From positions 589,001-653,000 of the forward strand of contig JAQPZY010001569.1 of NCBI GenBank assembly GCA_029931535.1: a stretch of DNA of 64,000 nt, written 5' to 3'. Numbering within the stretch: position 1 is the stretch's first letter; each line of letters begins with the position of its first letter. Under the pieces are notes generated by a model, which did no database searches, was not told where the DNA came from, and saw only the letters and a program-made list of their open reading frames with translations. The position numbers were made by a program, and so were the translations under genes. Source of the stretch: Margaritifera margaritifera (lineage: Eukaryota > Mollusca > Bivalvia > Unionida > Margaritiferidae). This document shows, in pieces, positions 11,990-24,540 of this stretch.

Positions 11990-12730
11990 ATATGATATAT
12001 AGTGGCATGATGCTAGGTTACATCCGAGTGCCTGACAAACTTCAGTGCACCTGTAAATTTCGTTAGGCCTCACACCGTTTTGTCAGCGAGAGTATTGGTC
12101 GGCGGTCCATTGGTATCGGCACGTGTTAGAGTTTGACTGAAATACGGCGATACGTTAATAATAATTCAACACTAAAAGGCATAGATTCAAGATCGGTCAG
12201 TTGCGGCAGTGTAGCATACTTACTTCGTGGACCGAGGTTGGACGGGTAGGTGGAATTAAATTACATTAACATTTAAAACAAGGCGTGAATAACAAAACAC
12301 AGTGCTGGGCAGTCGTGCGGGGTAATGATTAGTAGGCAAATTAGCATCCCTCTACAGCCAATTGATCTATCGCCAGAGCTGAGATAACCACGCCTACTCA
12401 TTAGCATAGCACATAATACAGAGTCAGAGTCTTTTATGTTGATACTTACCCTTTGATTTAAATTTGCATTTGATATATAGTCGCAATCAGTTAGGTGATG
12501 GGCTTTAGGCATGAATGTACGACAAGCTTCAAGTGTGCCTGTAAATCACGTGATGTCTCACACCGTTGCGAGCGATAGTGCTGGCGAACGGTCCCTATGT
12601 ATCAGCACGTGTTAGAGTTTGCCTGAATGTCCGACATTGTGATGTCTCATACGTTTGCCAGGGACGGTCCGTTGGTATTGGCACGTGCTAGTATTTGACT
12701 GACATATGGCCATACATTAATTAACAGTGA
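11990..12730 (+). repeat. Diverged direct duplications, three partial copies
   Basis: Blocks at about 12,000-12,180, 12,500-12,635 and 12,635-12,725 share CTCACACCGTT, CGGTCC, and AGCACGTGTTAGAGTTTG or GGCACGTG followed by TGACTGA and CATTAAT. They are direct-orientation copies with clear divergence, interrupted by unrelated sequence. Confidence 0.7.
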
Positions 12731-12768
12731 CAGGTTCTATATCAGGTGCAGCTTCACATGTCAATCAC

Positions 12769-12909
12769 TACCGGATATACTCGTGTATAAAATCCGATAC
12801 CAACTGCAAACTGCATAGACCCAGATCTGCCGTCGCATTATGCGACGGCAGATCAGGGTCTATGTTGTTTGCACTTGGATCCGTCTTATACGCGAGTACA
12901 GACGGTATA
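12769..12909. mobile_element. Fold-back MITE, copy 1 (TA target)
   Basis: The left arm and the reverse complement of the right arm match over about 45 bp (CGTATAA, AACTGCAAAC, ATAGACCC). They meet in a perfect palindrome, GATCTGCCGTCGCA-TTA-TGCGACGGCAGATC. Both outer ends are TA followed by CCG, consistent with TA-target integration. The same family recurs at 28,191-28,412 and 37,563-37,607. Confidence 0.75.
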
Positions 12910-13131
12910 TCATGTAGTCTCCAATGATGAAAGTTCAATCAGATGGAGACAAGGATCAACTATACTCGACGAAAACTAAATTCAGACTGAAAAAAAGGGT
13001 AATCAACTCCCTATGACAGTGGAGCCTTGGCCTTAAAACTTCTTTCAAATACCCAAGCCCGCCTGAACTATACATTATACTATGTACCCATCAATCACAG
13101 AAGGCCAAAAAACTATTCAAAGATATGTAGT

Positions 13132-13132
<1 letters not shown>

Positions 13133-13175
<43 letters not shown>
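13133..13175. repeat. (GT)n microsatellite
   Basis: About 21 GT units. Confidence 0.97.
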
Positions 13176-13178
<3 letters not shown>

Positions 13179-14430
13179 GAATAAAACTCAAAATATGCCG
13201 CAGGTTTACAATGATCGATAGTTTATCATTTTCCATAACGGAACAAAACAACCGATTCTAAATCTGGAACTTCTTTTCTGTTATTTGCATGATGAAACTC
13301 CTATATTATTTCTCCAAGGCATAAACAACAGGAATGTTTAGGAATTTTCATCGCTATTAACAGTACGGTCCACAACTATACTTTCAATATGGAAAGTTTG
13401 ATAACCATCGCGTTACAAGTAGGCGTAAAATATGACTCAGTCTTGGGACCGAGTTGACTGCAAGAAGACCAATATGGCAGCCCCCCCCCCCCCCCCATTG
13501 CATGGCATCGTGATTTTTGCCACATGCATTGTACGCAAGGCTCAGTGTATATGAAAAATGTAATGCTCGTTGCATCTTGCTTAATCTTTATGCAACACGA
13601 TAATAACAACGCGGTAGCTGAATACTATGTAAATGCCGTGATCTATTGCGCGTAAAATGCAATATCAAAGTGCCTTTTTTAGCTCTTATAAATATATTTT
13701 CCGCAAGACAGATTGTACCTGCACATTTAAATTACATTTTTGTAAGTTAATAATTTATAACCTTTCACTTATTGCATACTATAAGTGATATGTGACTATG
13801 TTAAGCTTATTCGCATTACCAATAGCCCTTAAGGTAAGAAGCGTGGTAATTAGGTCAAAATTATAGATTTTTCAATAGATTCATTAACTCATTCTTTTAC
13901 ATTTTTTTTTCTTTAGATAGGACCAGTATTTTGTTGTTTTTTTTAATAACGTGTACAATGTACACTTAGGAACCAAATCATTTAACATACCGATGACTGG
14001 GAGAAAGTTTCGTCACGTGACAACGCTGATGCAGTTTGCAAAAGGTCTCTTTGTGCAGTTGGGGCCCTTGTATGGGCGATATCCATGAACTCACTTGACG
14101 ACTTTACACCCAAACCGACAACACAGAAACTCTGTTAATAAAACATGCATCAATTCCTTAGAAAAATGCAAATCTCTGGGGCATTTTACCATAAACTGAA
14201 ACAAAAATACATATCAGAATGAATTAAAGAGTAGTTTCCGAAACCTCGAAATATTTCGTCACTTAAAACATATCACATACATGGGAGATCAATTAATAAA
14301 GAAAACAAAACAAATCCCAGCAATTATCGCAATGACATGGACAGACACTCATATGAACCTGTCATTGCAGAGTTATAAGAAGGATCTTATATGGATCTTG
14401 TACTGGTTTCTTGATAAAACTACATCAAGA
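13176..14430. other. Unassigned DNA with a poly-C tract
   Basis: A C-run of about 16 lies near 13,481-13,497. No gene recognised. Confidence 0.5.
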
Positions 14431-14436
14431 AAGAGA

Positions 14437-14488
14437 ACACACACACAAATACGCACACACACACACACACAAATACGCACAGACACAA
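14437..14488. repeat. (CA)n microsatellite, interrupted
   Basis: CA repeats interrupted by AATACG. Confidence 0.9.
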
Positions 14489-15935
14489 GACAAAAATGGA
14501 TAATACATCTGTAATATCATTATAAGTATGAAATCACGAATTTACACAACAAATACAATTGTAATAAGTATTTAATTTAAAATATGCCGTGGCTCGATTT
14601 TATTCAGTATAGTTTGATCCTAACTTAGGTTTTAACTTTGCTGCTCAGTGCTACCTTTTAAACTCCTACATGTTGAGATTGCGCGTAAGTGTCTGAGAAA
14701 CTGTCATGACTACCAGTGTTTTATTATCTCCAGCTTCCTTCTTTTAGTGCTAATACGAGGCCTGTGTTTCCTGTTTATAAGTGAATATCGCTAATTCGTC
14801 CCTTGTCCAGCGATCTTTTTATCCTAATCAATGAACCATTTATCATCAAGGGCTTTGACATTATAGCAATGATACTCTAAAATGAATAACTAATTAACAT
14901 AATTAAACACTTTTTTGCACACGGGAATTTAAATTATGCCTACTTAGAAGGGAGTTGGTATGGCAAAAGAATAGAGATGAGGTTACAATAAATAAATAAA
15001 CATTCAATGAATAAATACATACATTAAAAGACGACTATTTCATTGTATACAACTCAATTTGAAGCCAGGGATAAAATTAGTTCATGGAAAAAGGCATTGA
15101 AGGACAAGGAAGACATGTATCGCTGTTCACAAATTGCATTAAAGTTTTAGGTTCTAAAGTTGAAAAGTTTGTGTATTAAATTTGAATGGACCAATTTTCA
15201 TCAAACTTGATAGAAAGTATGTTTGTGAAGTAAACATTTTACTTGCTATAATATCGAAATTTGAATGCAGAAATTTAGCGAAAACATATTTAAAATTTTA
15301 GCCACCCGCTTTACCTTAAGTTTGCATTCTTCTTTTTATTCACTTTTTATTTTCTCTTTATATTTGACAGAGATGACTACAATCAGATTTGAAAGGAATC
15401 AATGACAGATCCATTGATTAAAAAAATTATCATTCATTTATGTTTATACAATACATTACAAATTCCCGATGCTTAATCTCCATCCCGCAATTATTCTACC
15501 ACATGAATACCCAAGACAATTGACCATTAGAATACCCAAGACAATTGACCATTAGAATACCTTCAAACGAGTCTTTGTCCTGTATTGAACAATTGGTGGC
15601 AATCGCGCTTCAACTTTGCATGTTAGGAAGAGAGGTGATCCTCCATTTGGGATATTCAATACAAATATTCGTGGTGGATGAACCATCCATGAATGTCAAT
15701 CAATCCAGTACTCTTTTACATTGTACTTCACTTTTTTAATAATTGGCTTGAAATTTGCCTAATCAGACTGAGTACTCAGTGCAACAGACGAGAGGTGTTG
15801 ATTATTCCAAGAGACGGAGATCGGTGCCAATATGAAAAAGTACTGTGCTATAGCAATACCCCTGCCAGATTATTTTGCTCTTGGACACGTAGTATGAGTA
15901 ATTGAATGGAAGTATGTCAGTATTATTGAAAACCA
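14489..15935. other. Unassigned DNA
   Basis: One exact 28-bp direct duplication (AATACCCAAGACAATTGACC and on) at 15,509-15,562. No gene recognised. Confidence 0.5.
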
Positions 15936-15939
15936 ATGC

Positions 15940-16395
15940 TTTTATATTAGATACTTCAACCATCCTGGAAAACAGAATGCGATAATGCAAAAAATTATTT
16001 GACATTGACTTTGATTGAAAAGATTTTACCAGATAGAAGCGTTCTCTAGAGCGAAAAGTGCAATTCAACCTGTCAACAAATATTTAGGTCTGCTAAGCAA
16101 AAGCATTGTTTTCAAATGGAAGAGATGTTTTCTTATGTAGTGTATCGTCAGTTAATTGTGACATCATATTTGCAAATAAGTTTATTTACATCATAAACTC
16201 GCAAAACAGAAGTATTTCCTATATACATAAAATGAAGGTCACTATAAAATATATTTCCATTATTTCTATTTTACCTATGAAAAGTAGGGTTTCTAAAAAC
16301 GAAAAACTGTGCTCAGTCGGCACGTGCTATCTGGCTGTTTGAGTACAAATAACGTCATAACATCACACACGTCATACTAACTGAAGCCAGCTTTA
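15940..16395 (+). repeat. Local segmental duplication, copy A
   Basis: Direct-orientation paralogue of 16,720-17,180. Shared anchors are ACCAGATAGAAGCGTTCTC, GGTCTGCTGAGCAA or its near match, and TTTCCATTATT or TTTCCATATTACCTA with AAAAGTAG.GTTTC, then GGCAC.TGCTAT. Confidence 0.8.
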
Positions 16396-16405
16396 TTATA
16401 GGAAC

Positions 16406-16538
16406 AATACACGGTTTGCTGTGCGCAAACGTTTGCCGGAGCGCGAAGAAAGAGTTTGATCCATAAGGGCGAATCCCATGGATTCAAGGTCTTTTCAGAG
16501 TGCTTGTTCAAACTTTTTCACACAGCAAACCGTGTATT
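16406..16538. mobile_element. 133-bp MITE-like element with 18-bp inverted ends
   Basis: AATACACGGTTTGCTGTG at the left end is exactly reverse-complemented at the right end (CACAGCAAACCGTGTATT). It lies directly after copy A of the local duplication and copy B lacks it, which supports insertion. I could not identify a target duplication. Confidence 0.6.
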
Positions 16539-16719
16539 ATCGTTATTCTTAGATGATCTTTCGCTAGGTAAATCAATTATATATCGAATACTTTCAATAA
16601 ATTGATTTTAAAAACAAACAAAAAAGGTCCATGTATTCATAAAGCACGCGAAATTCCGATGTTTGAATACAGCTGATATAACAAAAGTGCAAGACGTTGA
16701 ACCAGCCAATACCAGTCCA

Positions 16720-17180
16720 ATCGTGTAATGAAGCTATCCATGATCCAGAACGCGATACGGCAAAAGAAGATTTGCCATCGACGTCAATTACCAGATAGAA
16801 GCGTTCTCAAGAGCAAGAACGGCAATTCCACCTGTGAGCAAATTTTGAAGGTCTGCTGAGCAATATTTTTTCAATATGAAAGGAAATCGATGACTTCAGT
16901 TGATTTTATCAGAGCTGTTTTATTTATGTGGAGCATATCATTGGTCAAATTGTGACCACAAATTTGCGAATATGTTTCTTCCTTCATAAAGTTACAGAAG
17001 AGAAGCATTTATTATGCACGCATAGTTAATTTACAGTAACATTTCTTCTCGTTATTTCCATATTACCTACAAAAAAGTAGTGTTTCAGAAAATGAAATAC
17101 TGTATTCAATAGGCACATGCTATTCCGTTGCTTGAGTACAGGTGAAGTCATACAATTGCACGTGCCATACCAGCTGGATC
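16720..17180 (+). repeat. Local segmental duplication, copy B
   Basis: See copy A at 15,940. The offset is about 780 bp with substantial divergence and no conserved open frame, so an old noncoding duplication. Confidence 0.8.
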
Positions 17181-18482
17181 CAGATTTATATGTTAAAAAA
17201 AGCTTTTCTGCAAACCTTGATGAAATTTCGAGAACATTCCCGGTATATATGATCAGTCAATTGTAAAAATACAAATTGTACTACTGTCACGTGTTTTTTT
17301 TTTTTGTTTTTTTTTTTTTTGGGGGGGGGGAATAAGCTATTGCTATGAATAGCCTTTCTGCAACGAGATAGTATATGTCTACGCAGATCTTAAGATCCTC
17401 TGTTTGCAAAAATGGGAGAGTCAATGCCTTTATGAACAGAGGATACAGGCTGAAATCAGTTTGTAAAAAAAAAAATCACTCCTGTTAAATTGCAAAACTA
17501 ATTGTCACAGAAGTAATAAGTATAATGACATACACATGGTAATAAGACCTTCTACAGTACGTACAGACGCACAATAAGGTACATGACTGTACATGCATAA
17601 GCGCTGACACACATGCAGAAAAGCTGTCCACCTTTTCTTCCAGAGGAAGTCATTTTTTACATAAATATTTATGTTTTGAAAGAACCCGGATGTGTCATTA
17701 AACCTCTGTAGACCTATAGCTTCTAGCTACGTTTTGGAGAGAAATTGGCTGACATCGATTACCAATGCCATAGCAGAAATCGTATTAATATATGGTGCCA
17801 TGAGAAGGACAAGGAGCTGTTTCAATATACAGTTTGAAAACAAAGGAATCAGAAATAGTACCATTGGCTAAGAAAAGAAATGTCGGCATTTTGGTCCGAA
17901 ATATATGAAATTGTCTTTTGGCAACATGCAACGAGTCTAGTAAAGTATTGATCTGCATAAAATGATTCATATGTGACTATACACCAAAAAGGTTATTAAT
18001 CAGAAATATTATCAAGAATGCCAACGATGGTGATTTCATTGTTGTGTTCTCATACAAGTAATCTTTGAGAAAGTGTTCTTCGACAAATTGCCCTCTGTAA
18101 ATGATACATGAAAACCATGAATGTTATATATCTATATGTAATGAGCCTGTTGGATTTGACAAGGCCATAGCATGTTTGCCAAGGCGTGCTGAAATAGGTA
18201 AGAAAATGTTGGCTGCAATAACGTTGTTTCTTTTCCAAGTGTCATCAGGCGCTTTTCATTCATCAAAAGGGGTTTGGTGTTCGTCAAAGCAAATTGTTAA
18301 CTGAGATAAATTTGACAATGGTTTGTAAAATGTGGTAGTGTTTAAAGAGCTATTCTTATTTTAATGAAATATAATTATCATTAGTCATTCAATACCTCAA
18401 AAGGGAATCGGTGTGCGAAGAATGTATTACTCATTATCACTTAGCAGAAGACCCTTATCTCAGGAACAGTTATTTCTACACA

Positions 18483-18486
<4 letters not shown>
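17181..18486. other. Unassigned DNA
   Basis: Contains a T-run followed directly by a G-run (17,297-17,330). No gene recognised. Confidence 0.5.

Positions 18487-18543
<57 letters not shown>
18487..18543. repeat. (CT)n microsatellite
   Basis: About 28 CT units. Confidence 0.97.
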
Positions 18544-18546
<3 letters not shown>

Positions 18547-19019
18547 CACATATCAATTTTCATTTTACAGTATTGTCACAAGTCTCTATCTAGTGGTAAC
18601 CCAGGAAGGGACATAACGTACGACATGTACAACTGTAGTTATGGTCGTAGGGTATCTTCCTAATGTATGTAAAACATTTATATAACTGTCAGAGATATTT
18701 CCTATATAGTGCAGTGAATATCGCAAGAAATTCTCTGCATTGTATGCACTTGTATACCTAGTGTCTTCCGTATTAATTAGAGAAATACGGACGAGTTTCA
18801 TGTCAAACTAGTCACCATGTCAAGACAGTAGGTATAAATATTTAATTAGTTTGAATGACAAGATCTACCCAGTTCTAATTTAACAAATGACATTTTGGAA
18901 ATCATTTTTGAGACCAATGGTCTTTAGAAACAAATTCCCGTAAATAAATAAATTGATAAAGTATTATTTCTTCATTTGAAAATATGACGTATTTCTTTGA
19001 ACAGTATAAACTCCGTGAA
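18544..19019. other. Unassigned DNA
   Basis: Nothing recognised. Confidence 0.5.
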
Positions 19020-19290
19020 TGCGACCTAGATTCCACGGGCTACAAATTGTGCAGCTTCATTGTATGCGCGATTATGTGCTAGGAGCAGCTTGATCAGTAA
19101 CAGTGAAAGCTCCATGTGTATCGGATAAACTTCGGGGAATATTCTTAAATTCTACAGCAAGGACGACCTACGTGCTAATTAACGCACATTCTTTAGAGTT
19201 TTCTTTTACCCACAATGTCTGCAAGAAACGATATTTTTTTTGGCTAATGAAACAAGTATATAAAAACATCTGCCCACATAAATGATAAAT
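19020..19290 (+). repeat. Dispersed repeat R, fragment
   Basis: Shares AGATTCCAC, TCCTACAGCAAGG or TTCTACAGCAAGGACGA, GCTAATTAACGCA and TTTTGGCTAA in the same order with 40,380-40,590, and more weakly with 63,120-63,345. No coding potential is conserved among copies. Confidence 0.65.
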
Positions 19291-19950
19291 GTATGCGTCT
19301 ACAGATGAATAAAGTCAGTCATCATAAATACAATTCAGGAAGGTCAATAGATGCCGACGATGATTATTGCACTTTTGCCCTCTCTTTCACCAAGGCGCAG
19401 AAACAAAGGTTCCTCAATAATTGCCTTCTGTAAAGCAGACATCTTTGTCTTATATTTCATATCTATTGATGCTGTTGGTATCATTTTCGCCAGAATAATA
19501 TCGAAATAAAAAAGAAAATACAAACTGCAGTGTTGAAATTTCTGTTGTTATATACTTTCTCGTTACGTTAAGTGGTACTCTGGATGTCGGAACCAATTTT
19601 TTATTTGAATGTCATTATTATATTAATGGTTATGTGTGCATAAATCTGATATGATAGAGTCCCAGTTTGCCTCGATTTGTCCAATGTCAGCGGGATGCAT
19701 GTTATGGGGTATGCAAGGTTCAAGAACGGAATTTTTATAATCGTAGAATGCTAATTGATATTTCTCAGAAAATTTTAGCATTTCTTATACAGATTGTTGG
19801 TACTTGTAACTAAATAAAGTAGGCCCACCTAGACCCAGACAAGATCTTGTTATGTTTTGTACAAAATAAAAATTGATACTTTCTCAACCAACTCCAGTCA
19901 TGCAACATTATATAATGCAATTTTTAAAATTGTATTTGGATTTATATGTC
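19291..19950. other. Unassigned AT-rich DNA
   Basis: Nothing recognised. Confidence 0.5.
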
Positions 19951-19952
19951 TT

Positions 19953-20511
19953 TCCTTTATCTTTTATTTTATATACCGTTTACACAGTGTTAATATCTTA
20001 ACTCTTTATCTTTTATTTTATATACCGTTTACACAGTGTTAATATCTTAACTCTTTATCTTTTATCTTATATACCGTTTACACAGTGTTAATATCTTAAC
20101 TCTTTATCTTTTATCTTATATACCGTTTACACAGTGTTAATATCTTAACTCTTTATCTTTTATTTTATATACCGTTTACACAGTGTTAATATCTTAACTC
20201 TTTATCTTTTATTTTATATACCGTTTACACAGTGTTAATATCTTAACTCTTTATCTTTTATTTTATATACCGTTTACACAGTGTTAATATCTTAACTCTT
20301 TATCTTTTATTTTATATACCGTTTACACAGTGTTAATATCTTAACTCTTTATCTTTTATTTTATATACCGTTTACACAGTGTTAATATCTTAACTCTTTA
20401 TCTTTTATTTTATATACCGTTTACACAGTGTTAATATCTTAACTCTTTATCTTTTATTTTATATACCGTTTACACAGTGTTAATATCTTAACTCTTTATC
20501 TTTTATCTTGT
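19953..20511 (+). repeat. 49-bp tandem array, about 11 copies
   Basis: The unit is CTTTATCTTTTATTTTATAT + ACCGTTTACACAGTGTTAAT + ATCTTAACT, repeated with near identity. The only common variant is TTTTATT versus TTATCTT. A single-copy relative lies at 4,236-4,395. Confidence 0.97.
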
Positions 20512-21417
20512 ACTACAGGTTTACGTTTATTTGCAAGGGTTTATCTTCAAAATGTTTTTTCTTTACAATTCTTTATCTTTATATTTTTAGACTGTAGATT
20601 TTAATCGGCACCATAAAGGGGGTATTGTGCTGGCGTGTCATTAAAGCCTATACTTACATACACGCGTATATACATATATTTAAAGCAGGTTGTATGTATT
20701 TGTCCCGATCTTTATTATTTTAACAATTCTTTTCAGACAAGCTTTTAGCAACAAATAAAACCACTGGGATACATTATTTACAAATTTAAAATATAATTTT
20801 CTCCAATACCAAAAGAGTGTATTCTAGGTGGCTACATTTATTGCATAATGGTACTTAATGCATGGACCTACCTTTGGTTCCTGATCTCCCAATTATATTA
20901 AACAATATGACATCAATGTTGATGCTGATATATGGCAATAAATATGTCCATAAAGTCATAAATGTTTTGTATAAAAAAAGTTTGGGATTTATATATTTTC
21001 CCAATCTTACGTTTTGATAAACGTAAAACAATAAAAACGACATAACAATCAGCCGGCATACCTCTAACATTATCAATTGAAAGGGCTATCAAATCAGCAA
21101 AGCAATAACCACTTGATTACATTATCGATTGAATGTCGTAAACTGCTTCATTACAACGTCAAATATATGTTTTATTTCAGGCGATACTTTTTCGAGCCTG
21201 ATCCAATCAATATTTAACATCGTTCATTGCCTCTGTCATTGTTGCTTTGATCATTTGTTTTCTTCTCTAAATGGAGAATAAAACAAGAATCAAATTATCT
21301 CTTGGTATCAAAAAAATTAACAATGTTGCGAAGAGGCTGAGACTTACAATACTGATTTTGCTTACATTTCTTGATTTTCTTCCTTGTCTTTCAGCTTAGG
21401 TATTTTTTCAGACTATA
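20512..21417. other. Unassigned DNA
   Basis: The first 90 bp are flanking sequence also shared with the dispersed repeat at 4.3 kb. The remainder is unrecognised. Confidence 0.5.
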
Positions 21418-21617
21418 CAGGAATTAGTCTACTCTAGGACACACTATGCAGGGATTAGTCTACTCTAGGACACACTATCCAGGGATTAGTCTACTCTAGG
21501 ACACACTATCCAGGGATTAGTCTACTCTAGGACACACTATCCAGGGATTAGTCTACTCTAGGAAACACTATCCAGGGATTAGTCTACTCTAGGACACATT
21601 ATCTGGGGATTAGTCTC
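21418..21617 (+). repeat. 31-bp tandem array, about 6-7 copies
   Basis: The unit is AGGGATTAGTCTACTCTAGG + ACACACTATCC. Copies are nearly identical with terminal decay. Confidence 0.96.
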
Positions 21618-22815
21618 TGCTATATACTTGTAGCGAACCACAATTACTCCTTTGTTTTGACAGTGAAAGAACCTTATTTATTGGCCAGCTTTTACAAAAA
21701 CCACAGGTCATCGACGGTAAATTTTAATTTCATTTGAATTGGACAAGAATGAAAACGACATTAATGTCAATTTTATTTCACTGTGTCAATAATATTTGTA
21801 ACGAAGTCTTGGTACAAATGCACTATTTTCAGGAAAATACGATCCTTACCGCTTTTCTGTATTCTTTCCAATTTTCTTGGCATAGTGGAATTTGTAAAGC
21901 TCCTTAATGGACACAGAATAATTATATTGGAAAGCAAAACATTTCTTTTCTTGGAATATTCATTTTAGATTGCTCATTTTTATAGTTTGGGTGAACTGAT
22001 ACCCTGGCAAAACGAAAAATGTGATAAAAACCAAAGAGTGGGAGTGGGAACATAACACTCATTTTACAACAGTCTTGAATGACTACACAATGTGTACTCT
22101 CACTGGAAATAAAGGGAAAAAAGATTAATATGTGATAGGTTTTCCGACAGGTGAAGTAGTACGAACGTAGGGACAAAGGCAACACCATATGTCCGACCAA
22201 TGTCGAGGTGGGTCATTAATACGAGTAAGGGTACGTAGCTTGATTAAGTTGAAAGTACCTTCATTCAATGGAACATTACCATCCAGATGGAGCATGCGTA
22301 CTTTCGACCTTATGGCTCCCTGATTGAAACGTTTGCTCACAAAACAGAGAACCAGTCAAGAATTCGCATAATACACTCACGCCCTCTAGCAAAAGATAAG
22401 ACGAATGATGAGTGAGTTATACCGAGTTACAATTCGTAATTGTCCACGCACAAATGGGTTATTGTTTCGCTCAAACGTTTCACGACAGTGTTGTTTTAAT
22501 CATAGAAGGGCCCATTTCGTGTAAACCGAGTTATTCCTGAAAAGGAAAACTAACATAATAATTTCTCTACAATAAGAAATGTACACACCCATGCATTGTG
22601 GCCAGACAATCAAGTAATGAAGGTATGAACAAAATGTGTCTCTATCGAAGCTGAAGTGGTTCAATATGTTATGGAAAAAAACTCTTTAAAATGTGAATCA
22701 ACGAACCTGCCACCGCTATAAGGAATGACATTGATTTCATGGTCACTTGGTAACCATTTTTAACTTGCTAAACTGATCTGCAATCCATTGGCTACATCTT
22801 CATACACGTGTTACA
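21618..22815. other. Unassigned DNA
   Basis: Short open frames on the minus strand (21,922-22,340) lack family resemblance. Confidence 0.5.
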
Positions 22816-22819
22816 GTCT

Positions 22820-23085
22820 CAATGAGCATAGGTGCAGAGGCGGCGCGAGGATTCGAGGCGCCCAGGGACAATGTTCTTTAGTGGCGTCCCTACTTTGCTG
22901 CAGAGAACAGTTTTTATGTCAGTTGCCAAGTCCCCCCCCCCTTCCTAAATATAAGTTTTACGAAAAATTGCCCCCGTTACACTAAGGTGAAGGTGAAGTA
23001 CTATGAACATTTCAGCTGAAGAAAAAAAAAAAAAAGAAGCTCCTGATGAAGCCCACTTCGCCTGGCGCTCGAGGGCAATTGCCTC
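22820..23085 (+). mobile_element. GC-rich dispersed element, copy 1
   Basis: Starts near AGAGGCGGCGCGAGG. It contains CAGAGAACAGTTTTTATG and a poly-C tract followed by a pyrimidine-rich stretch. The reverse complement of 54,764-55,018 shares GAGAACAGTTT, a GCCACTA/TAGTGGCG block and the poly-C/G. Short inverted ends (GGCGCGAGG-like) suggest a non-autonomous DNA element. Confidence 0.5.
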
Positions 23086-24350
23086 CTCCAAACCCATAAC
23101 CCCATCGCGCTAAGGAAGGAAGAACCTGAATTGTGGTTTTGGAAACAGATGCCCCCACTAATGTGCATGAAAATTTACCTAAAATCTAGATACATCGTGC
23201 ATGTTAAGGCTACGGCTGAACCGTATAGATTTATCATGACGACTGCAAATTAGGATCAATCAATCAACTAATCTTCTAGTCCCATCGCCTATCTTGAAAG
23301 TAAATTTGAAAATATCAGTTCAAAAACTAGGTTATCACAACTAGTAAGGAGACTGAAAGTGAATATCAACTTATACTAATGAATGTTTCAGATACATTCT
23401 ATATTCGATCCTGGCCATTACTGCCATCGGAAAAGTTATATTGGTCTGTAAATAGTTGCAAGAAACATAAATGAGAAGCTGTGTCGAAAAACGCTCGATG
23501 TGACAATAATAAAGCGAGATAATTTGTGTTATCATCAGATGAAGACAATTCAGGTACTTGGACACTATTTGAAGATGTATTAATGGAAGCAATGTATGAC
23601 ATAAATAATGCCACTCGTATGACATCAATAATGCCACTCGTATGACATCAATAATGACTCTAGTTTGATTTATATATAGAGAGCTGAGATTAGTGAAGTA
23701 TATCATTCGGAACCTCGATAGCTGCCATTCGATTATTCGTAGCATCTCGGACAATCCTTGTTTAGTAAATAGCCAAAGTGGTCCGAATGGGTAGTATCGA
23801 CATACGTTCCAGGTATTATCCGTATGATTGACCTCGAAGTTGCGAATGATAGAAGTTGAGAATACATCGAACTATTTTTTCATTCACAACTTCTAGGACA
23901 ATCATACGGTCAATCCAATCATAGAAACAGCTGATGTGGTTCGAACAGTCTGCAGTTTCTTTTTTGCGAAGAAATTTCCGGCGAACAAAATGTATGATTT
24001 TTTCTGTAAACTACTGGGCCGACATACATTCGAGGCATATTTTTGTCTCGCAGAAATAGCCGAGGTGGTCCGAATGTGAGCTAGATGTGTGTTCTTAAAA
24101 GCTTTTATGTGTAAGGAATCAACGACTATTTCGAATGTCTCGTTTCTTTTCTCGCTTGCGAAGTTATTACTTTTCCGACGGCGTAGTCGTTGTTGGCGTA
24201 TGCGCCAACTTTAAGTATTTGCATTTAACTCAGTTTCTCTGTCACTGTTGCATATACAGTTAAGGGACTTGATGGCATATTCATCACGTAGGGTACTGCT
24301 CATCACAGTGGCTTACTTTTCATTTTTGTTTGTTAAGACATTTTATTCTG
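23086..24350. other. Unassigned DNA with a small hairpin
   Basis: A 24-bp unit (ATGACATCAATAATGCCACTCGT type) repeats about 2.5 times at 23,595-23,656. An inverted repeat, CCGTATGATTG.CCT.GAAGTTG, forms hairpin arms at about 23,818-23,850 and 23,876-23,910. Confidence 0.55.
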
Positions 24351-24354
24351 GCAA

Positions 24355-24540
24355 TTTGGTTTGGTTTGGTGTTTTATGGCACAGTAACACAGAAAGTTTA
24401 TATCGTGTCGAGGCAACTGGAGTAAAGCATCTTGCCCAGAAACACGCCAAGGTAGTCGACCCAAGCTGATCCGATAATAGGATTCGAATCCGCACCCTTC
24501 TGGTCGCAAGTACGAGCGCAACTTGCACCAACATCGCTGT
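24355..24540 (-). mobile_element. tRNA-related SINE
   Basis: On the minus strand, a tRNA-like head with the B-box GGATTCGAATCC (about 24,479-24,490) is followed by a body ending in CATAAAACACCAAACCAAACC-like sequence, a 3' tail style often seen in molluscan SINEs. The A box is poorly preserved. Confidence 0.6.
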
